The notes below the pieces were generated by a model. It was not told the origin of the DNA, ran no database searches, and saw only the letters and a program-made list of their open reading frames with translations. Positions 38,785 to 47,314 of a DNA stretch of 64,000 bases are shown here, piece by piece. Origin of the DNA: Microvirga arsenatis (GTDB lineage: Bacteria > Pseudomonadota > Alphaproteobacteria > Rhizobiales > Beijerinckiaceae); the NCBI RefSeq assembly GCF_009910705.1, contig NZ_JAAAXJ010000001.1:124001-188000 (forward strand), in the 5' to 3' direction. Positions within the stretch are counted from its first letter, which is position 1. Every line of letters begins with the position of its first letter. The position numbers were made by a program, and so were the translations under genes.

Positions 38785-38817
38785 GCAAAAGAAAATGGCC
38801 GGGAGAGGCCCGGCCAT
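38785..38817 (-). terminator. Terminator of the NYN-domain gene
   Basis: ATGGCCGGG (38795-38803) and CCCGGCCAT (38809-38817) form a 9-bp stem with a five-base loop. On the minus strand the stem is followed by a T-rich tract (TTTCTTTTG), so it terminates the NYN gene, 24 bases past its stop; the plus side lacks a T-run. Confidence 0.82.
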
Positions 38818-38841
38818 GATCGCATTCCGGTCCGTTGCGTC

Positions 38842-39498
38842 TCAGACGTCGTAATCGTCGTCCTGCGGCTGGCGAATGCCATAGCGGCTCTCGAGGGCGC
38901 CGCTGCGCGGGGGCTGCTGGCGCATGCGCTCCTGCCGCTCGCCGTTCTCGTTCAGGGTGCGCTGCGGCCGGTCGGACGGATCGCGGCCGATGCGGGCGGC
39001 GAGCTGGGCAAGGTCGAGGAACTCGTCGGCCTGGCGGCGCAACTCGTCGGCCACCATCGGCGGCTGCGTGGTGACCGTGGACACCACCGATACACGAACG
39101 CCGCGGCGCTGCATCGCCTCGACCAGGGAGCGGAAGTCGCCGTCGCCGGAGAACAGCACCATGTGATCGATGTAGGGGGAGAGCTCCAGCGCATCGATGG
39201 CAAGCTCGATGTCCATGTTGCCCTTGACCTTGCGGCGGCCGGCCGAGTCCACGAACTCCTTGGTCGGTTTCGTGACCACGCGGTAGCCATTGTAGTCGAG
39301 CCAGTCGATCAGCGGGCGGATGGACGAATATTCCTGATCTTCTACAAGCGCGGTGTAGTAGAACGCTCGGACCAGCGTACCGCGGCTCTGAAACTCCTTC
39401 AGGAGGCGCTTGTAATCGATATCGAAGCCGAGAGTTTTCGTGGTAGCGTAGAGGTTGGCGCCGTCAATGAAGAGAGCGATCCGCTGCTGGCCTGACAT
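38842..39498 (-). CDS. NYN-domain (LabA/DUF88) protein, putative RNase
   Basis: A 218-residue protein with a PIN-like NYN domain over residues 4-160. Conserved acidic residues are in ALFIDGANLY (Asp12), GNMDIELAIDAL and FSGDGDFRSLVEAM, matching the metal site of LabA/DUF88 proteins, which are thought to be nucleases acting on RNA. The C-terminal 55 residues are charged, Gln/Arg rich and probably disordered (RPQRTLNENGERQERMRQQ). ATG 39498 gives the family start; an in-frame ATG at 39537 adds 13 basic residues. In related genomes it lies close to smpB and rpoZ, supporting a link to RNA metabolism. Confidence 0.88.
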   Translation of the reverse strand: MSGQQRIALFIDGANLYATTKTLGFDIDYKRLLKEFQSRGTLVRAFYYTALVEDQEYSSIRPLIDWLDYNGYRVVTKPTKEFVDSAGRRKVKGNMDIELAIDALELSPYIDHMVLFSGDGDFRSLVEAMQRRGVRVSVVSTVTTQPPMVADELRRQADEFLDLAQLAARIGRDPSDRPQRTLNENGERQERMRQQPPRSGALESRYGIRQPQDDDYDV

Positions 39499-39740
39499 AA
39501 GTATTCTCTGTTTGCGTCTGCCGGAGCGGTATAACAACCTATATTATTCAAGCGACATCTATTATTTACGCAAGCAATTGAATTGCGCGAAAAATGTATG
39601 ACGTGCCTTGCAACAGGCTGCTATTAACCCTTCGGACCAGTAACCCTGACAATGGAAAATACTTAATGGCGTGTAAATTCCAAGAGTCAAGTTGTCGGAA
39701 CCAAGGCAGTCAAGCCAGTGTGTGACAAATAAACAGCTAT
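39499..39740. other. AT-rich intergenic region between pyrE and the NYN gene
   Basis: A 242-base gap, noticeably AT-rich against its surroundings (for example ctattatttacgcaagcaat). No gene is supported. It holds the promoter of the NYN gene on the minus strand; TTGAAT (complement of 39548-39553) could be a -35 element. A small inverted repeat CGCAA/TTGCG occurs around 39569-39587. No terminator is obvious for pyrE. Confidence 0.45.
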
Positions 39741-40325
39741 TTATGATTTGAGGCTGCGGCTGCCCGGTTTGACGGCCGGAAGAGCGGCCAGTTCGGGCGG
39801 CAGCTGGTCCGGCGCATAGGCCGGAATGTCGAGCTGGACGAGGGACACCAGCGGCACGCCGAGATCCGCCTTGCCGCCCGAGCGGTCGATGAGACAGGCG
39901 GCGCCGAGAATCGTTCCCGGATGCTCGCGCAGGGCTGCCAGACATTCCCTAGAGGAAAGTCCAGTCGTCACGATGTCTTCCACCATGACGACGCGCGCGC
40001 CCTCGGGAATCGTGAAGCCGCGCCGCAGGACGAAGACGCCGTTCTCGCGTTCGACGAAGATCGCCTTGCAGCCGAGATGCCGCGCCGTCTCGTAGCCCGG
40101 CACGATGCCGCCGACGGCCGGCGAGACCACGTAATCGACCGGCCCGAACGTGCCCCGGATCTTCTCCGCCAGCGCCCGGCAGACCCGCTCGGTCCGCGCC
40201 GGATCCTGAAACACGAACATCTTCTGCAGAAAGACCGGGCTGTGCAGTCCCGACGAGAGAATGAAGTGCCCCTCCAGCAGCGCGCCTGCGGAGCGGAATT
40301 CATCGAGAACGTCGTTCGGGGTCAT
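39741..40325 (-). CDS. pyrE: Orotate phosphoribosyltransferase
   Basis: A 194-residue pyrimidine-biosynthesis enzyme making orotidine 5'-phosphate from orotate and PRPP. The PRPP motif is [14 protein letters not shown] (residues 112-125); [14 protein letters not shown] (21-34) is the orotate-side loop and [13 protein letters not shown] (91-103) lies in the flexible catalytic region, with the Lys of the common form replaced, as in the rhizobial/archaeal-like group. Length is typical of that group. It stands alone on the minus strand. Confidence 0.93.
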   Translation of the reverse strand: MTPNDVLDEFRSAGALLEGHFILSSGLHSPVFLQKMFVFQDPARTERVCRALAEKIRGTFGPVDYVVSPAVGGIVPGYETARHLGCKAIFVERENGVFVLRRGFTIPEGARVVMVEDIVTTGLSSRECLAALREHPGTILGAACLIDRSGGKADLGVPLVSLVQLDIPAYAPDQLPPELAALPAVKPGSRSLKS

Positions 40326-40468
40326 GGAGCGCCTCCTGCTTTATGGCTGTTTGGCAGGGGGCCGGGCGGGAGGCAAGGGGATTTAGCCTCCGATCGCCAG
40401 CACCTTCAACGGCCTTCGCGGCACAGATCGGAGGTCCCCAGCCTGAGGCCCGTCAGTGCTGCCGGAAC

Positions 40469-41164
40469 TCAGGTCACCTGGCTGAGCCACCGCGGCAGTT
40501 CCGCCAAGGACGACAACTCTGCAAACCGCGGATGGTCGGTGGGGAGCGGCGCGTCCTCGTGGGCCCAGACGAGGTGGAAGGGGATGAGCGCGGCATAGCT
40601 GCCGGCTTCGAGGGCGGGCAGAACGTCCGAGCGTACCGAGTTGCCGGCCATGGCCGCGTGCTCCGGGCCGGCGCCGTGGCGGGTGAAGATGCGGGCATAA
40701 ATCTCCGCCTTCTTCTCGCTCACGATTTCGACGCCCGAGAAGAAGTGGCCGAGGCCGGAGGCGGCGAGCTTCGATTCCTGGTGGAAGAGGTCGCCCTTCG
40801 TGATCATCACCAGCTTGTACTCGGCAGAGAGAACCTCGAGCGCCTCGTGAACGCCCGGCAAGGGCTCCACCGGGTGGTTCATCATCTCGCGGCCGGCCGC
40901 CAGGATCTCCTGCAGCACTTGGGTCGGCACCTGCCCCTTGCTGACCTCGAGCGCCGTCTCCAGCATCGAGAGCGTGAAGCCCTTGGCCCCATAGCCGTAG
41001 AGCCCGAGGTTGCGCTTCTCCGTGGCCTCGATCTCCTTCTCGAGAGTGCCCGCATCCACGAAGTCGGCGAGCAGTTCGTTGAAGCGCCGGCGCGTCAGCT
41101 GGTAGAAGGTCTCGTTGTGCCAGAGCGTGTCGTCGGCATCGAGGCCGAGAACGGTGATGGGCAT
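40469..41164 (-). CDS. HAD-family hydrolase
   Basis: A 231-residue haloacid-dehalogenase-superfamily phosphatase. The nucleophile motif is VLGLDADDTLW (Asp9, Asp11); motif II is VMITKGD near residue 119 and motif IV lies in AAMAGNSVRSDVLPALEAG (Asp181 region). A helical cap is inserted after motif I. Small phosphorylated metabolites or nucleotides are likely substrates, but none is indicated. It begins 34 bases after the stop of the class-I glutaminase-like gene. Confidence 0.85.
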   Translation of the reverse strand: MPITVLGLDADDTLWHNETFYQLTRRRFNELLADFVDAGTLEKEIEATEKRNLGLYGYGAKGFTLSMLETALEVSKGQVPTQVLQEILAAGREMMNHPVEPLPGVHEALEVLSAEYKLVMITKGDLFHQESKLAASGLGHFFSGVEIVSEKKAEIYARIFTRHGAGPEHAAMAGNSVRSDVLPALEAGSYAALIPFHLVWAHEDAPLPTDHPRFAELSSLAELPRWLSQVT

Positions 41165-41197
41165 GGCGCGGCTCGCTCCTGGGGCTTGGATCCAGCC

Positions 41198-41899
41198 CTA
41201 TCTATCCTGCCTGCAGGCCTGCACGAAAGCCTCGAAGAGCCTGTTGCCCGGATGATCCTGGGTTGCGAAGGCCTCCGGGTGCCATTGCACGCCGATGGCG
41301 AAGCGCCGTGAGGGAATCTCGACGGCCTCGATCACGCCGTCCTCCGCCCTGGCTGCGGCGATGGCCGGGCCAGGCGTCTCGACCACCGCCTCCTGATGGC
41401 GGCTGTTCACATCGAGGCGCGTCGTGTCCAGGATCTGGGCAAGCCTCGTGCCGGGCACGACCTCGACGGCATGGATGGTGCTGCGGTTGTTGTGGTCGAG
41501 GATGTGCGCGCCGGCCTTCCGCACTTCGTGCACCATGCGCCCGCCGTGGAGGCAGGCGAGCATCTGCATGCCGTTGCAGATGCCGAGCACCGGCTTGTCG
41601 CGGTCGAGAAAGCCGCGCATGAGCGCCTGCTCGACCTCGAGCCGCTCCGATGCCGGGTAGCGGGATTCGTCGCCGGGCACGTACCAGTCGCGGGGAAACC
41701 GGATGCGCCCGCCGACGCTCATGAAGCCGTCGAACTCCTCGACGACGGGAGCGACCATCTCCGGCAGATAGGGAATGCCGAAGGGAAGACCGCCCGCGCG
41801 ATGAACGGCCGTGAAATAGGCTTTCGCCATGTCGTAGCGGGTGCCGTCGACGCTGGTGTTCTCGTCCATGATGACGGCGATGCGGGGTTTTCGCGACAT
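41198..41899 (-). CDS. Gamma-glutamyl-gamma-aminobutyrate hydrolase-like (peptidase C26)
   Basis: A 233-residue class-I glutamine-amidotransferase-fold hydrolase. The catalytic triad is Cys108 in LGICNGMQ, His207 and Glu209 in VQWHPEAF. PuuD-type members cleave gamma-glutamyl-GABA in polyamine breakdown; related proteins act on other gamma-glutamyl compounds. The residue after the oxyanion strand (SVGGRIRF, 61-68) differs from the usual PGG-DV form, so the substrate may differ. It starts five bases after the rsh stop and is probably cotranscribed with it; a much longer frame running upstream is shadow of rsh. Confidence 0.88.
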   Translation of the reverse strand: MSRKPRIAVIMDENTSVDGTRYDMAKAYFTAVHRAGGLPFGIPYLPEMVAPVVEEFDGFMSVGGRIRFPRDWYVPGDESRYPASERLEVEQALMRGFLDRDKPVLGICNGMQMLACLHGGRMVHEVRKAGAHILDHNNRSTIHAVEVVPGTRLAQILDTTRLDVNSRHQEAVVETPGPAIAAARAEDGVIEAVEIPSRRFAIGVQWHPEAFATQDHPGNRLFEAFVQACRQDR

Positions 41900-41904
41900 G
41901 GGTT

Positions 41905-44076
41905 TTATCCGGTGACGCGGTCCACGCGGCTCACCACGCGCTTGGCGCGCAGCTCCCCGATGATCGCGTTCAGGTGCTTCAGGTCCCAGACCGTGAGGTC
42001 GATGGTGATGTCGGTGAAGTCGTGGGTGCGCCGCTTCATCGACACGTTGTCGATGTTGCCGTCGTGATCGGCGATCACCTGGGTGATCTGGGCGAGCGAA
42101 CCGGGCTCGTTGATCGACTGCAGCTTGATCCGCGCCGGGAACCGCTGGGCGGAACCCGATTCCAGATCCCAGCGCACGTCGACCCAGCGGTCCGGCTCGT
42201 TGTCGAAAGCGGCCAGCGAGGGCGACTGGATCGGGTAGATGGTGACGCCCTCGCCGGGGGTCATGATGCCGACGATGCGGTCGCCCGGCACGGCACCGCC
42301 CTCGGGGGCGAAGCGGATCGGCACGTCCGTGTTGAGGCCGCGGATCGGGATCCCGCCCGTATTCTCGCCCGCGCCCTTGCGGGCCGCGCCGTCGGGCTGT
42401 CCCGCGCCCCTGCCGTCGCTGCCGGCGCGCCGCTCGTCCAGGTAGTCGGGATAGACCGCCCGCACCACGTCGCCGGAGAACATTTCGCCCCGGCCCACCG
42501 CCGCGAGCACGTCCTCCACGGAGGCCCGCGCCAGGCGGGGCAGGGCGCCCTTGAGCTTCTCGTCGGAGAAGGGCCGCCCGGCGCGCTCGAAGGCGCGCTC
42601 CAGGATCTGGCGGCCCAGGCCCGTATATTGCCGGCGCACGGCGGCGCGGGTGGCGCGCCGGATCGAGGCGCGCGCCTTGCCCGTGACCACGAGCGATTCC
42701 CACGCGGCCGGAGGGGTCTGCCCCTCGGCGCGGATGATCTCCACCTCGTCGCCGTTCTGCAACTCGGTCAGGAGCGGCGACATGCGGCCGTTGATCTTGC
42801 AGCCCACCGCCGTGTTGCCGACATCCGTGTGGACCGCATAGGCGAAGTCGATGGGCGTCGCGCCGCGCGGAAGGGCGATGAGGCGGCCCTTGGGGGTGAA
42901 GCAGAACACCTGGTCGTGGAAGAGCTCGAGCTTCGTGTGCTCGAGGAACTCCTCCGGATTGTCGCCCTCCGCCAGGAGGTCAATGGTGCGCCGCAGCCAC
43001 TGATAGGCCCGGCTTTCGGTGGCAAGCCGGGAATTGTCGTTGACGCCCTCCTTGTAGAGCGCGTGCGCGGCGATGCCGTATTCCGCCACCTCGTCCATGT
43101 CCCAGGTGCGGATCTGCAGCTCCACGCGCTGGCTGCCGGGGCCGATCACGGTGGTGTGGATGGAGCGGTAGTCGTTCTGCTTCGGGGTCGAGATGTAGTC
43201 CTTGTACCGGCCCGGCACCATGGGCCAGCTGGTATGGACGATGCCGAGCGCCCGGTAGCACTCATCGACGGTGCCGACGATGATGCGGAAGGCGAAGATA
43301 TCGGAGAGCTGCTCGAAGGAGACGGATTTGCGCTCCATCTTGCGCCAGATCGAATAGGGCCGCTTCTGCCGCCCGGTGACCGTCGCCTCGATCCCCTGCG
43401 CCCGCAGCTTGGTGGTCAGGGTCTGCTCGATCTCCTCGACCAGCTTCTCGCTCTTGGTGGAGAGTTCGTTCAGGTGGCGCCGGATCGCCTCGTAGGCCTC
43501 CGGGTCGAGGTTCTGGAAGGAGAGCTCCTCCAGTTCCTCGCGCATCTCCTGGATGCCCATGCGGCCGGCGAGCGGCGCATAGATGTCGAGGGTTTCCTCG
43601 GCGATGCGCTTGCGCTTCTCCGGCGGCATGAACTGCAGGGTGCGCATGTTGTGCAGGCGGTCGGCGAGCTTGACCAGGAGCACGCGCACGTCGTCGGCGA
43701 CGGCGAGCAGCAGCTTGCGGAAATTCTCGCCCTGCGCCGCGCGCTTGGAGACCAAGTCGAGGCGCTTGATCTTCGTCAGTCCGTCGACGAGGGCACCGAT
43801 CTGAGGCCCGAAGGTCTTGTTGATCTCCTCCAGCGTCGCCTGGGTATCCTCCACCGTGTCGTGGAGAACCGCGGCCGCGATGGTGGCATCGTCGAGCTTC
43901 AGGTCGGTGAGGATGGCCGCCACTTCGAGCGGATGGCCGAAGAACAGGTCGCCGGAGGCGCGCTTCTGGTTGCCGTGGGCCATCATGGCATACACGTAGG
44001 CACGGTTGAGAAGCGCCTCGTCGGCCGAGGGGTTGTAGCGCTTGACCCGCTCGACGAGTTCATACTGGCGCATCAT
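41905..44076 (-). CDS. rsh: Bifunctional (p)ppGpp synthetase/hydrolase (RelA/SpoT homologue, Rsh)
   Basis: A 723-residue stringent-response enzyme. The N-terminal HD hydrolase is intact (His48 in FFGHPLEVA, His72-Asp73 in LHDTVEDT, LADRLHNM). The synthetase domain contains DIFAFRIIV, the RYKDYISTPKQNDYRSIHTTV region (residues split here around PKQND) and ELQIRTWDMDEVAEYG. A TGS domain (VFCFTPKGRLIALPRGATPI) and a C-terminal ACT domain (GSLAQITQVIADHDGNIDNV) follow. Both activities are therefore expected. The start is the double ATG at 44073-44076, with aaaggag 11 bases upstream. It lies after rpoZ, the usual alphaproteobacterial order. Confidence 0.96.
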   Translation of the reverse strand: MMRQYELVERVKRYNPSADEALLNRAYVYAMMAHGNQKRASGDLFFGHPLEVAAILTDLKLDDATIAAAVLHDTVEDTQATLEEINKTFGPQIGALVDGLTKIKRLDLVSKRAAQGENFRKLLLAVADDVRVLLVKLADRLHNMRTLQFMPPEKRKRIAEETLDIYAPLAGRMGIQEMREELEELSFQNLDPEAYEAIRRHLNELSTKSEKLVEEIEQTLTTKLRAQGIEATVTGRQKRPYSIWRKMERKSVSFEQLSDIFAFRIIVGTVDECYRALGIVHTSWPMVPGRYKDYISTPKQNDYRSIHTTVIGPGSQRVELQIRTWDMDEVAEYGIAAHALYKEGVNDNSRLATESRAYQWLRRTIDLLAEGDNPEEFLEHTKLELFHDQVFCFTPKGRLIALPRGATPIDFAYAVHTDVGNTAVGCKINGRMSPLLTELQNGDEVEIIRAEGQTPPAAWESLVVTGKARASIRRATRAAVRRQYTGLGRQILERAFERAGRPFSDEKLKGALPRLARASVEDVLAAVGRGEMFSGDVVRAVYPDYLDERRAGSDGRGAGQPDGAARKGAGENTGGIPIRGLNTDVPIRFAPEGGAVPGDRIVGIMTPGEGVTIYPIQSPSLAAFDNEPDRWVDVRWDLESGSAQRFPARIKLQSINEPGSLAQITQVIADHDGNIDNVSMKRRTHDFTDITIDLTVWDLKHLNAIIGELRAKRVVSRVDRVTG

Positions 44077-44214
44077 TCGGCCGACATCTCCTTTGGGCCC
44101 GGTCGATCTGACGAAAAGTCGGGAAGATATTGAAGATATTGTACAACGTCTTCTGACCGCAAGCTGAATAGCGTGACGCAGGGCAGGCATGCGGCTCGTG
44201 GTTAAGGTGTGCAA

Positions 44215-44241
44215 CAAAAAAGCCCGGCACCGGGCCGGGCT
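44215..44241 (-). terminator. Intrinsic terminator of rpoZ
   Basis: AGCCCGGC (44221-44228) pairs with GCCGGGCT (44234-44241), loop of five bases. The preceding run of A on the plus strand gives a run of T on the minus strand, so this ends rpoZ transcription, 24 bases after its stop. It would separate rpoZ from rsh unless read-through occurs. Confidence 0.88.
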
Positions 44242-44264
44242 TTTCGAAAGAGTCTTGAAGACGC

Positions 44265-44672
44265 CTACTCCCGGTCGTCGTCGTCCGCGCTGCTGCTCGG
44301 GGGCACGAGGCCTTCGAGGCCGCGGAGGAGGTCTTCCTCGCTCATGCGGTCGAACTGGACGTCCGCGTCGTTGTCGCCGCCCGTGGAGGGGGCCGCGGCG
44401 GTGTTGCTGAGCATCGGCACGGCCTCGGCCTCCGGCTCGTCCACCTCGACATACTTCTGCATGGAGTGGATGAGCTGCTCCTTCAGGTCGTCCGGAGCGA
44501 TGGTCTCGTCCGCGATCTCGCGGAGAGCCACCACCGGGTTCTTGTCGCGGTCGCGGTCGATGGTGAGGGGCGAGCCCGACGAGATGAGGCGGGCCCGGTG
44601 GCTGGCCAGCAGCACGAGCTCAAACCGGTTGTCGACCTTGTCGATGCAGTCTTCGACGGTCACGCGAGCCAT
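44265..44672 (-). CDS. rpoZ: RNA polymerase omega subunit
   Basis: A 135-residue omega subunit that aids assembly of RNA polymerase and, with the beta' subunit, forms a ppGpp-binding site. It starts [20 protein letters not shown] and has the conserved [12 protein letters not shown] and [14 protein letters not shown] segments. The 65-residue C-terminal extension is acidic and ends SSADDDDRE; such extensions are usual in alphaproteobacteria. It precedes rsh and is divergent from fabD. Its own terminator follows. Confidence 0.96.
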   Translation of the reverse strand: MARVTVEDCIDKVDNRFELVLLASHRARLISSGSPLTIDRDRDKNPVVALREIADETIAPDDLKEQLIHSMQKYVEVDEPEAEAVPMLSNTAAAPSTGGDNDADVQFDRMSEEDLLRGLEGLVPPSSSADDDDRE

Positions 44673-45074
44673 GCGGGGCTCCTTCTTCAGTCATGAGAAT
44701 ATCGGAAGGGGGACCGGATACACCGGTTGGCCTGAGAAAACAAGAGGATGCGTTCTCCGGCAGGGACTTAACGTTGGGTGCGGCCGCGCACGGCGGCGGT
44801 ACCCCCTCCTGGCTAGGGTTCCTTACGGTCAAGCCTGGGAGGGTTGATCTTGAGAACCTTGAGTGCAGTCCTGCAAAGCCTCGCTCATGCCTTGTACGGG
44901 GCGCTGAGGCACCTGAGCCTGTACCGGCCCCCCGTCAACCGGCAGATGCTGCGCGGCTGGCGCCGTCTCATCTTGTAACAGCTCAAGTTCGAGGCTGGGC
45001 GCTCCCAGCCTTGACTCTCTGTGCTGCGGGTGCGAGTCCCGCGCGGATTCGTTGAACTGAAGGTTCCGTTCCCG
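44673..45074. other. rpoZ-fabD divergent intergenic region with hairpins and a possible short ORF
   Basis: No firm gene. Two hairpins lie near fabD: GGCTGGG/CCCAGCC (44993-44999 and 45004-45010) and GCGGG/CCCGC (45026-45030, 45038-45042) around a seven-base loop resembling a tRNA T-loop, but no cloverleaf could be built. A 42-codon frame from TTG 44850 to TAA 44978 is preceded by gggaggg at a good distance and would encode a basic, leucine-rich peptide; I give it low weight. Longer open frames here lack any coding character. Confidence 0.35.
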
Positions 45075-46022
45075 ATGAAGCGCGCATTCGTTTTCCCCGG
45101 CCAGGGCAGCCAGACGGTCGGGATGGGCAAGGCCCTTGCCGACGCCTTTCCGCAGGCCAGGGCGGTATTCGACGAGGTGGACGAGGCTCTCTCCCAGAAG
45201 CTCTCCACCCTCATGTGGGAAGGCCCCGCCGAGGAGCTGACCCTCACGGCCAACACCCAGCCGGCCCTCATGGCGGTGAGCCTTGCGGCGATGCGGGTCC
45301 TCGAGGCCGAGGCGGGTCTCGATCTCAGGAAACATGCCGCCTACGTGGCCGGCCATTCGCTCGGCGAATATTCGGCCCTTGCCGCTGCCGGCAGTCTGTC
45401 AGTCTCCGACACAGCGCGCCTCCTGCGCATCCGCGGCAACGCCATGCAGAATGCGGTTCCCGTCGGGCAGGGCGCCATGGCGGCGCTTCTCGGCCTGGAA
45501 TACGATGCCGCCCTCGAGGTTGCCCGCGAGGCAGCCCAGGGCGAGGTCTGTGACGCGGCCAACGACAACGGCGGCGCCCAGGTGGTGGTGTCCGGCCACA
45601 AGTCGGCAGTCGAGCGGGCGGTGGCCATCGCCCAGACCAAGGGGGCCAAGCGCGCCGTGATGCTCGCCGTCTCCGCCCCCTTCCATTGCGCCCTCATGCG
45701 TCCGGCGGCGGACGCCATGCGCGAGGCTCTGGCCGGCGTGACCGTGAACGCTCCCGTCGTGCCGGTGGTCGCCAATGTGGAGGCCGGCCCGGTCACCGAC
45801 CCGGCGGCGATCCGCGACGCCCTGGTGCGCCAGGTCACCGGCACCGTCCGCTGGCGCGAGAGCGTGGCCTTCATGGCCGCGCAGGGGGTTGATTCTTTCT
45901 ACGAGGTGGGGGCGGGCAAGGTGCTGACCGGCCTCGTGAAACGGATCGCGGCGGGCGCCTCGGGCGCCGCCATCGGTACCCCCGAGGATGTCGCCGCCTT
46001 CAAGGCGTCCCTGAACGGATAA
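45075..46022 (+). CDS. fabD: Malonyl-CoA:ACP transacylase
   Basis: A 315-residue enzyme loading malonyl groups onto acyl carrier protein. It starts MKRAFVFPGQGSQTVGMG; the nucleophile is Ser95 in GHSLGEYSAL, the active-site His is in SAPFHCALM, and QPALMAVS (residues 62-69) is conserved. ATG 45075 gives the family start; an upstream ATG at 45021 reads through leader hairpins. It is 12 bases upstream of fabG, first of the fatty-acid gene run. Confidence 0.97.
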   Translation: MKRAFVFPGQGSQTVGMGKALADAFPQARAVFDEVDEALSQKLSTLMWEGPAEELTLTANTQPALMAVSLAAMRVLEAEAGLDLRKHAAYVAGHSLGEYSALAAAGSLSVSDTARLLRIRGNAMQNAVPVGQGAMAALLGLEYDAALEVAREAAQGEVCDAANDNGGAQVVVSGHKSAVERAVAIAQTKGAKRAVMLAVSAPFHCALMRPAADAMREALAGVTVNAPVVPVVANVEAGPVTDPAAIRDALVRQVTGTVRWRESVAFMAAQGVDSFYEVGAGKVLTGLVKRIAAGASGAAIGTPEDVAAFKASLNG

Positions 46023-46034
46023 GAGGAGCCCCGC

Positions 46035-46772
46035 ATGTTCGATCTCACCGGCCGTAAGGCCCTCGTCACCGGCGCCACGGGCGGCATCGGCGGCGCCATT
46101 GCCCGCGCGCTCCATGCCCAGGGCGCGACCGTGACCCTCTCCGGCACCCGCCGGGCCGCCCTCGACGAGCTGGCGAGCGCCCTCGGCGAGCGCGTCCATG
46201 TGGTCGAGGCGAATCTGTCCGACAAGGATTCGGTCGAGGCCCTCGTGCCGGCCGCCGAGGCGGCCATGGAGGGGCTCGACATCCTGGTCAACAACGCGGG
46301 CGTGACCAAGGACAACCTGTTCATGCGCATGAAGGACGAGGAGTGGGACACGGTGATCGCCGTGAACCTGACCGCCGCCTTCCGCCTCTCGCGGGCCGCC
46401 GTGAAGGGCATGATGCGCCGCCGCTACGGCCGCATCGTCAATATCGGCTCCGTGGTGGGCTCCACAGGCAACCCCGGCCAGGGCAACTACGCCGCCTCCA
46501 AGGCCGGCCTGATCGGCATGACCAAGGCGCTGGCCGCCGAGGTGGCGAGCCGCAACATCACGGTGAACCTCGTCGCTCCCGGCTTCATCGAGTCGCCGAT
46601 GACGGACGTGCTCAACGAGAAGCAGCGGGAAGGCATCCTGGCCACCATCCCCATGGGCCGCCTTGGCCAGGGGGACGAGATCGCCTCTTCCGTGGTTTAT
46701 CTCGCCTCCCAGGAAGCCGCCTACGTGACGGGCCAGACCCTGCACGTCAACGGCGGAATGGCCATGTTCTAA
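46035..46772 (+). CDS. fabG: 3-oxoacyl-ACP reductase
   Basis: A 245-residue NADPH-dependent SDR reducing 3-oxoacyl-ACP. TGATGGIG is at 12-19, NNAG at 86-89 and the catalytic residues are Ser139, Tyr152 and Lys156 (YAASK). TRR at 38-40 after the second strand supports NADPH. The ending YVTGQTLHVNGGMAMF is typical FabG. It lies between fabD and acpP with a 235-base gap before acpP, which probably has its own promoter. Confidence 0.96.
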   Translation: MFDLTGRKALVTGATGGIGGAIARALHAQGATVTLSGTRRAALDELASALGERVHVVEANLSDKDSVEALVPAAEAAMEGLDILVNNAGVTKDNLFMRMKDEEWDTVIAVNLTAAFRLSRAAVKGMMRRRYGRIVNIGSVVGSTGNPGQGNYAASKAGLIGMTKALAAEVASRNITVNLVAPGFIESPMTDVLNEKQREGILATIPMGRLGQGDEIASSVVYLASQEAAYVTGQTLHVNGGMAMF

Positions 46773-47007
46773 AGGGACTTAAGGCCTTTTCCGGAATCTG
46801 TTTGAAGGCGCCGGCACCCTCTCGCCAGACGGGATAAGCTTGTGTTAAGCATGATCCCGATCAGGTCAAAGGGGTTGACCGGCGCTTAAAAATGCGGCTT
46901 TGCACGGCGCAGGGTAGCCGTTTCAGCGTTGTCAGCTGAGCAGCTGATCTAAAATTGATTTCTTGAATCCGCCCAATCCTGAGGCGGCAGCCACTGAGGA
47001 AAGAACG

Positions 47008-47244
47008 ATGAGTGACGTCGCTGATCGCGTGAAGAAGATTGTTGTCGAGCACCTGGGCGTCGAGGCCGACAAGGTGACCGACAATGCCAACTTCATCGAC
47101 GACCTGGGCGCCGACAGCCTGGACACGGTCGAGCTGGTGATGGCGTTCGAGGAGGAGTTCAACGTCGAGATCCCTGACGACGCGGCCGAGACCATCGTCA
47201 CGGTCGGCGACGCCATCCGCTTCCTCGAGAAGAACGCAGCTTAA
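47008..47244 (+). CDS. acpP: Acyl carrier protein
   Basis: A 78-residue acidic carrier protein. The 4'-phosphopantetheine attaches to Ser37 in [20 protein letters not shown] (residues 31-50). It begins [20 protein letters not shown], the alphaproteobacterial form. ATG 47008 follows aaagaacg; an in-frame ATG at 46963 is not supported. A hairpin terminator or attenuator follows before fabF, which fits the need for more AcpP than FabF. Confidence 0.97.
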   Translation: MSDVADRVKKIVVEHLGVEADKVTDNANFIDDLGADSLDTVELVMAFEEEFNVEIPDDAAETIVTVGDAIRFLEKNAA

Positions 47245-47257
47245 AGAGCTTGCAAAA

Positions 47258-47290
47258 GGGCGTCGGGTGACTCATCCGACGCCCGAATTT
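47258..47290 (+). terminator. Hairpin between acpP and fabF, terminator/attenuator
   Basis: GGGCGTCGG (47258-47266) pairs with CCGACGCCC (47276-47284), nine-base loop, followed by GAATTTT. It stands 13 bases after acpP and 30 bases before fabF, both on the same strand, so it probably allows partial read-through and sets a high acpP to fabF ratio. Confidence 0.75.
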
Positions 47291-47314
47291 TATCGATCGA
47301 TAGGGCAGGAATTC

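Noticed and set aside
44073..44087. Five-codon ATG-to-TGA frame overlapping the rsh double ATG
   Set aside because: Its ATG directly abuts the GGAG sequence with no spacing, so initiation there is unlikely; the site serves the rsh ATG 11 bases on.
45026..45042. T-arm-like hairpin suggesting a tRNA or tmRNA end
   Set aside because: No matching acceptor, D or anticodon arms could be built around it, and no CCA end follows.
44693..45055. 120-codon frame between rpoZ and fabD
   Set aside because: Pro/Ala/Arg-rich random-looking product, crossing two hairpins; no ribosome site at its ATG.
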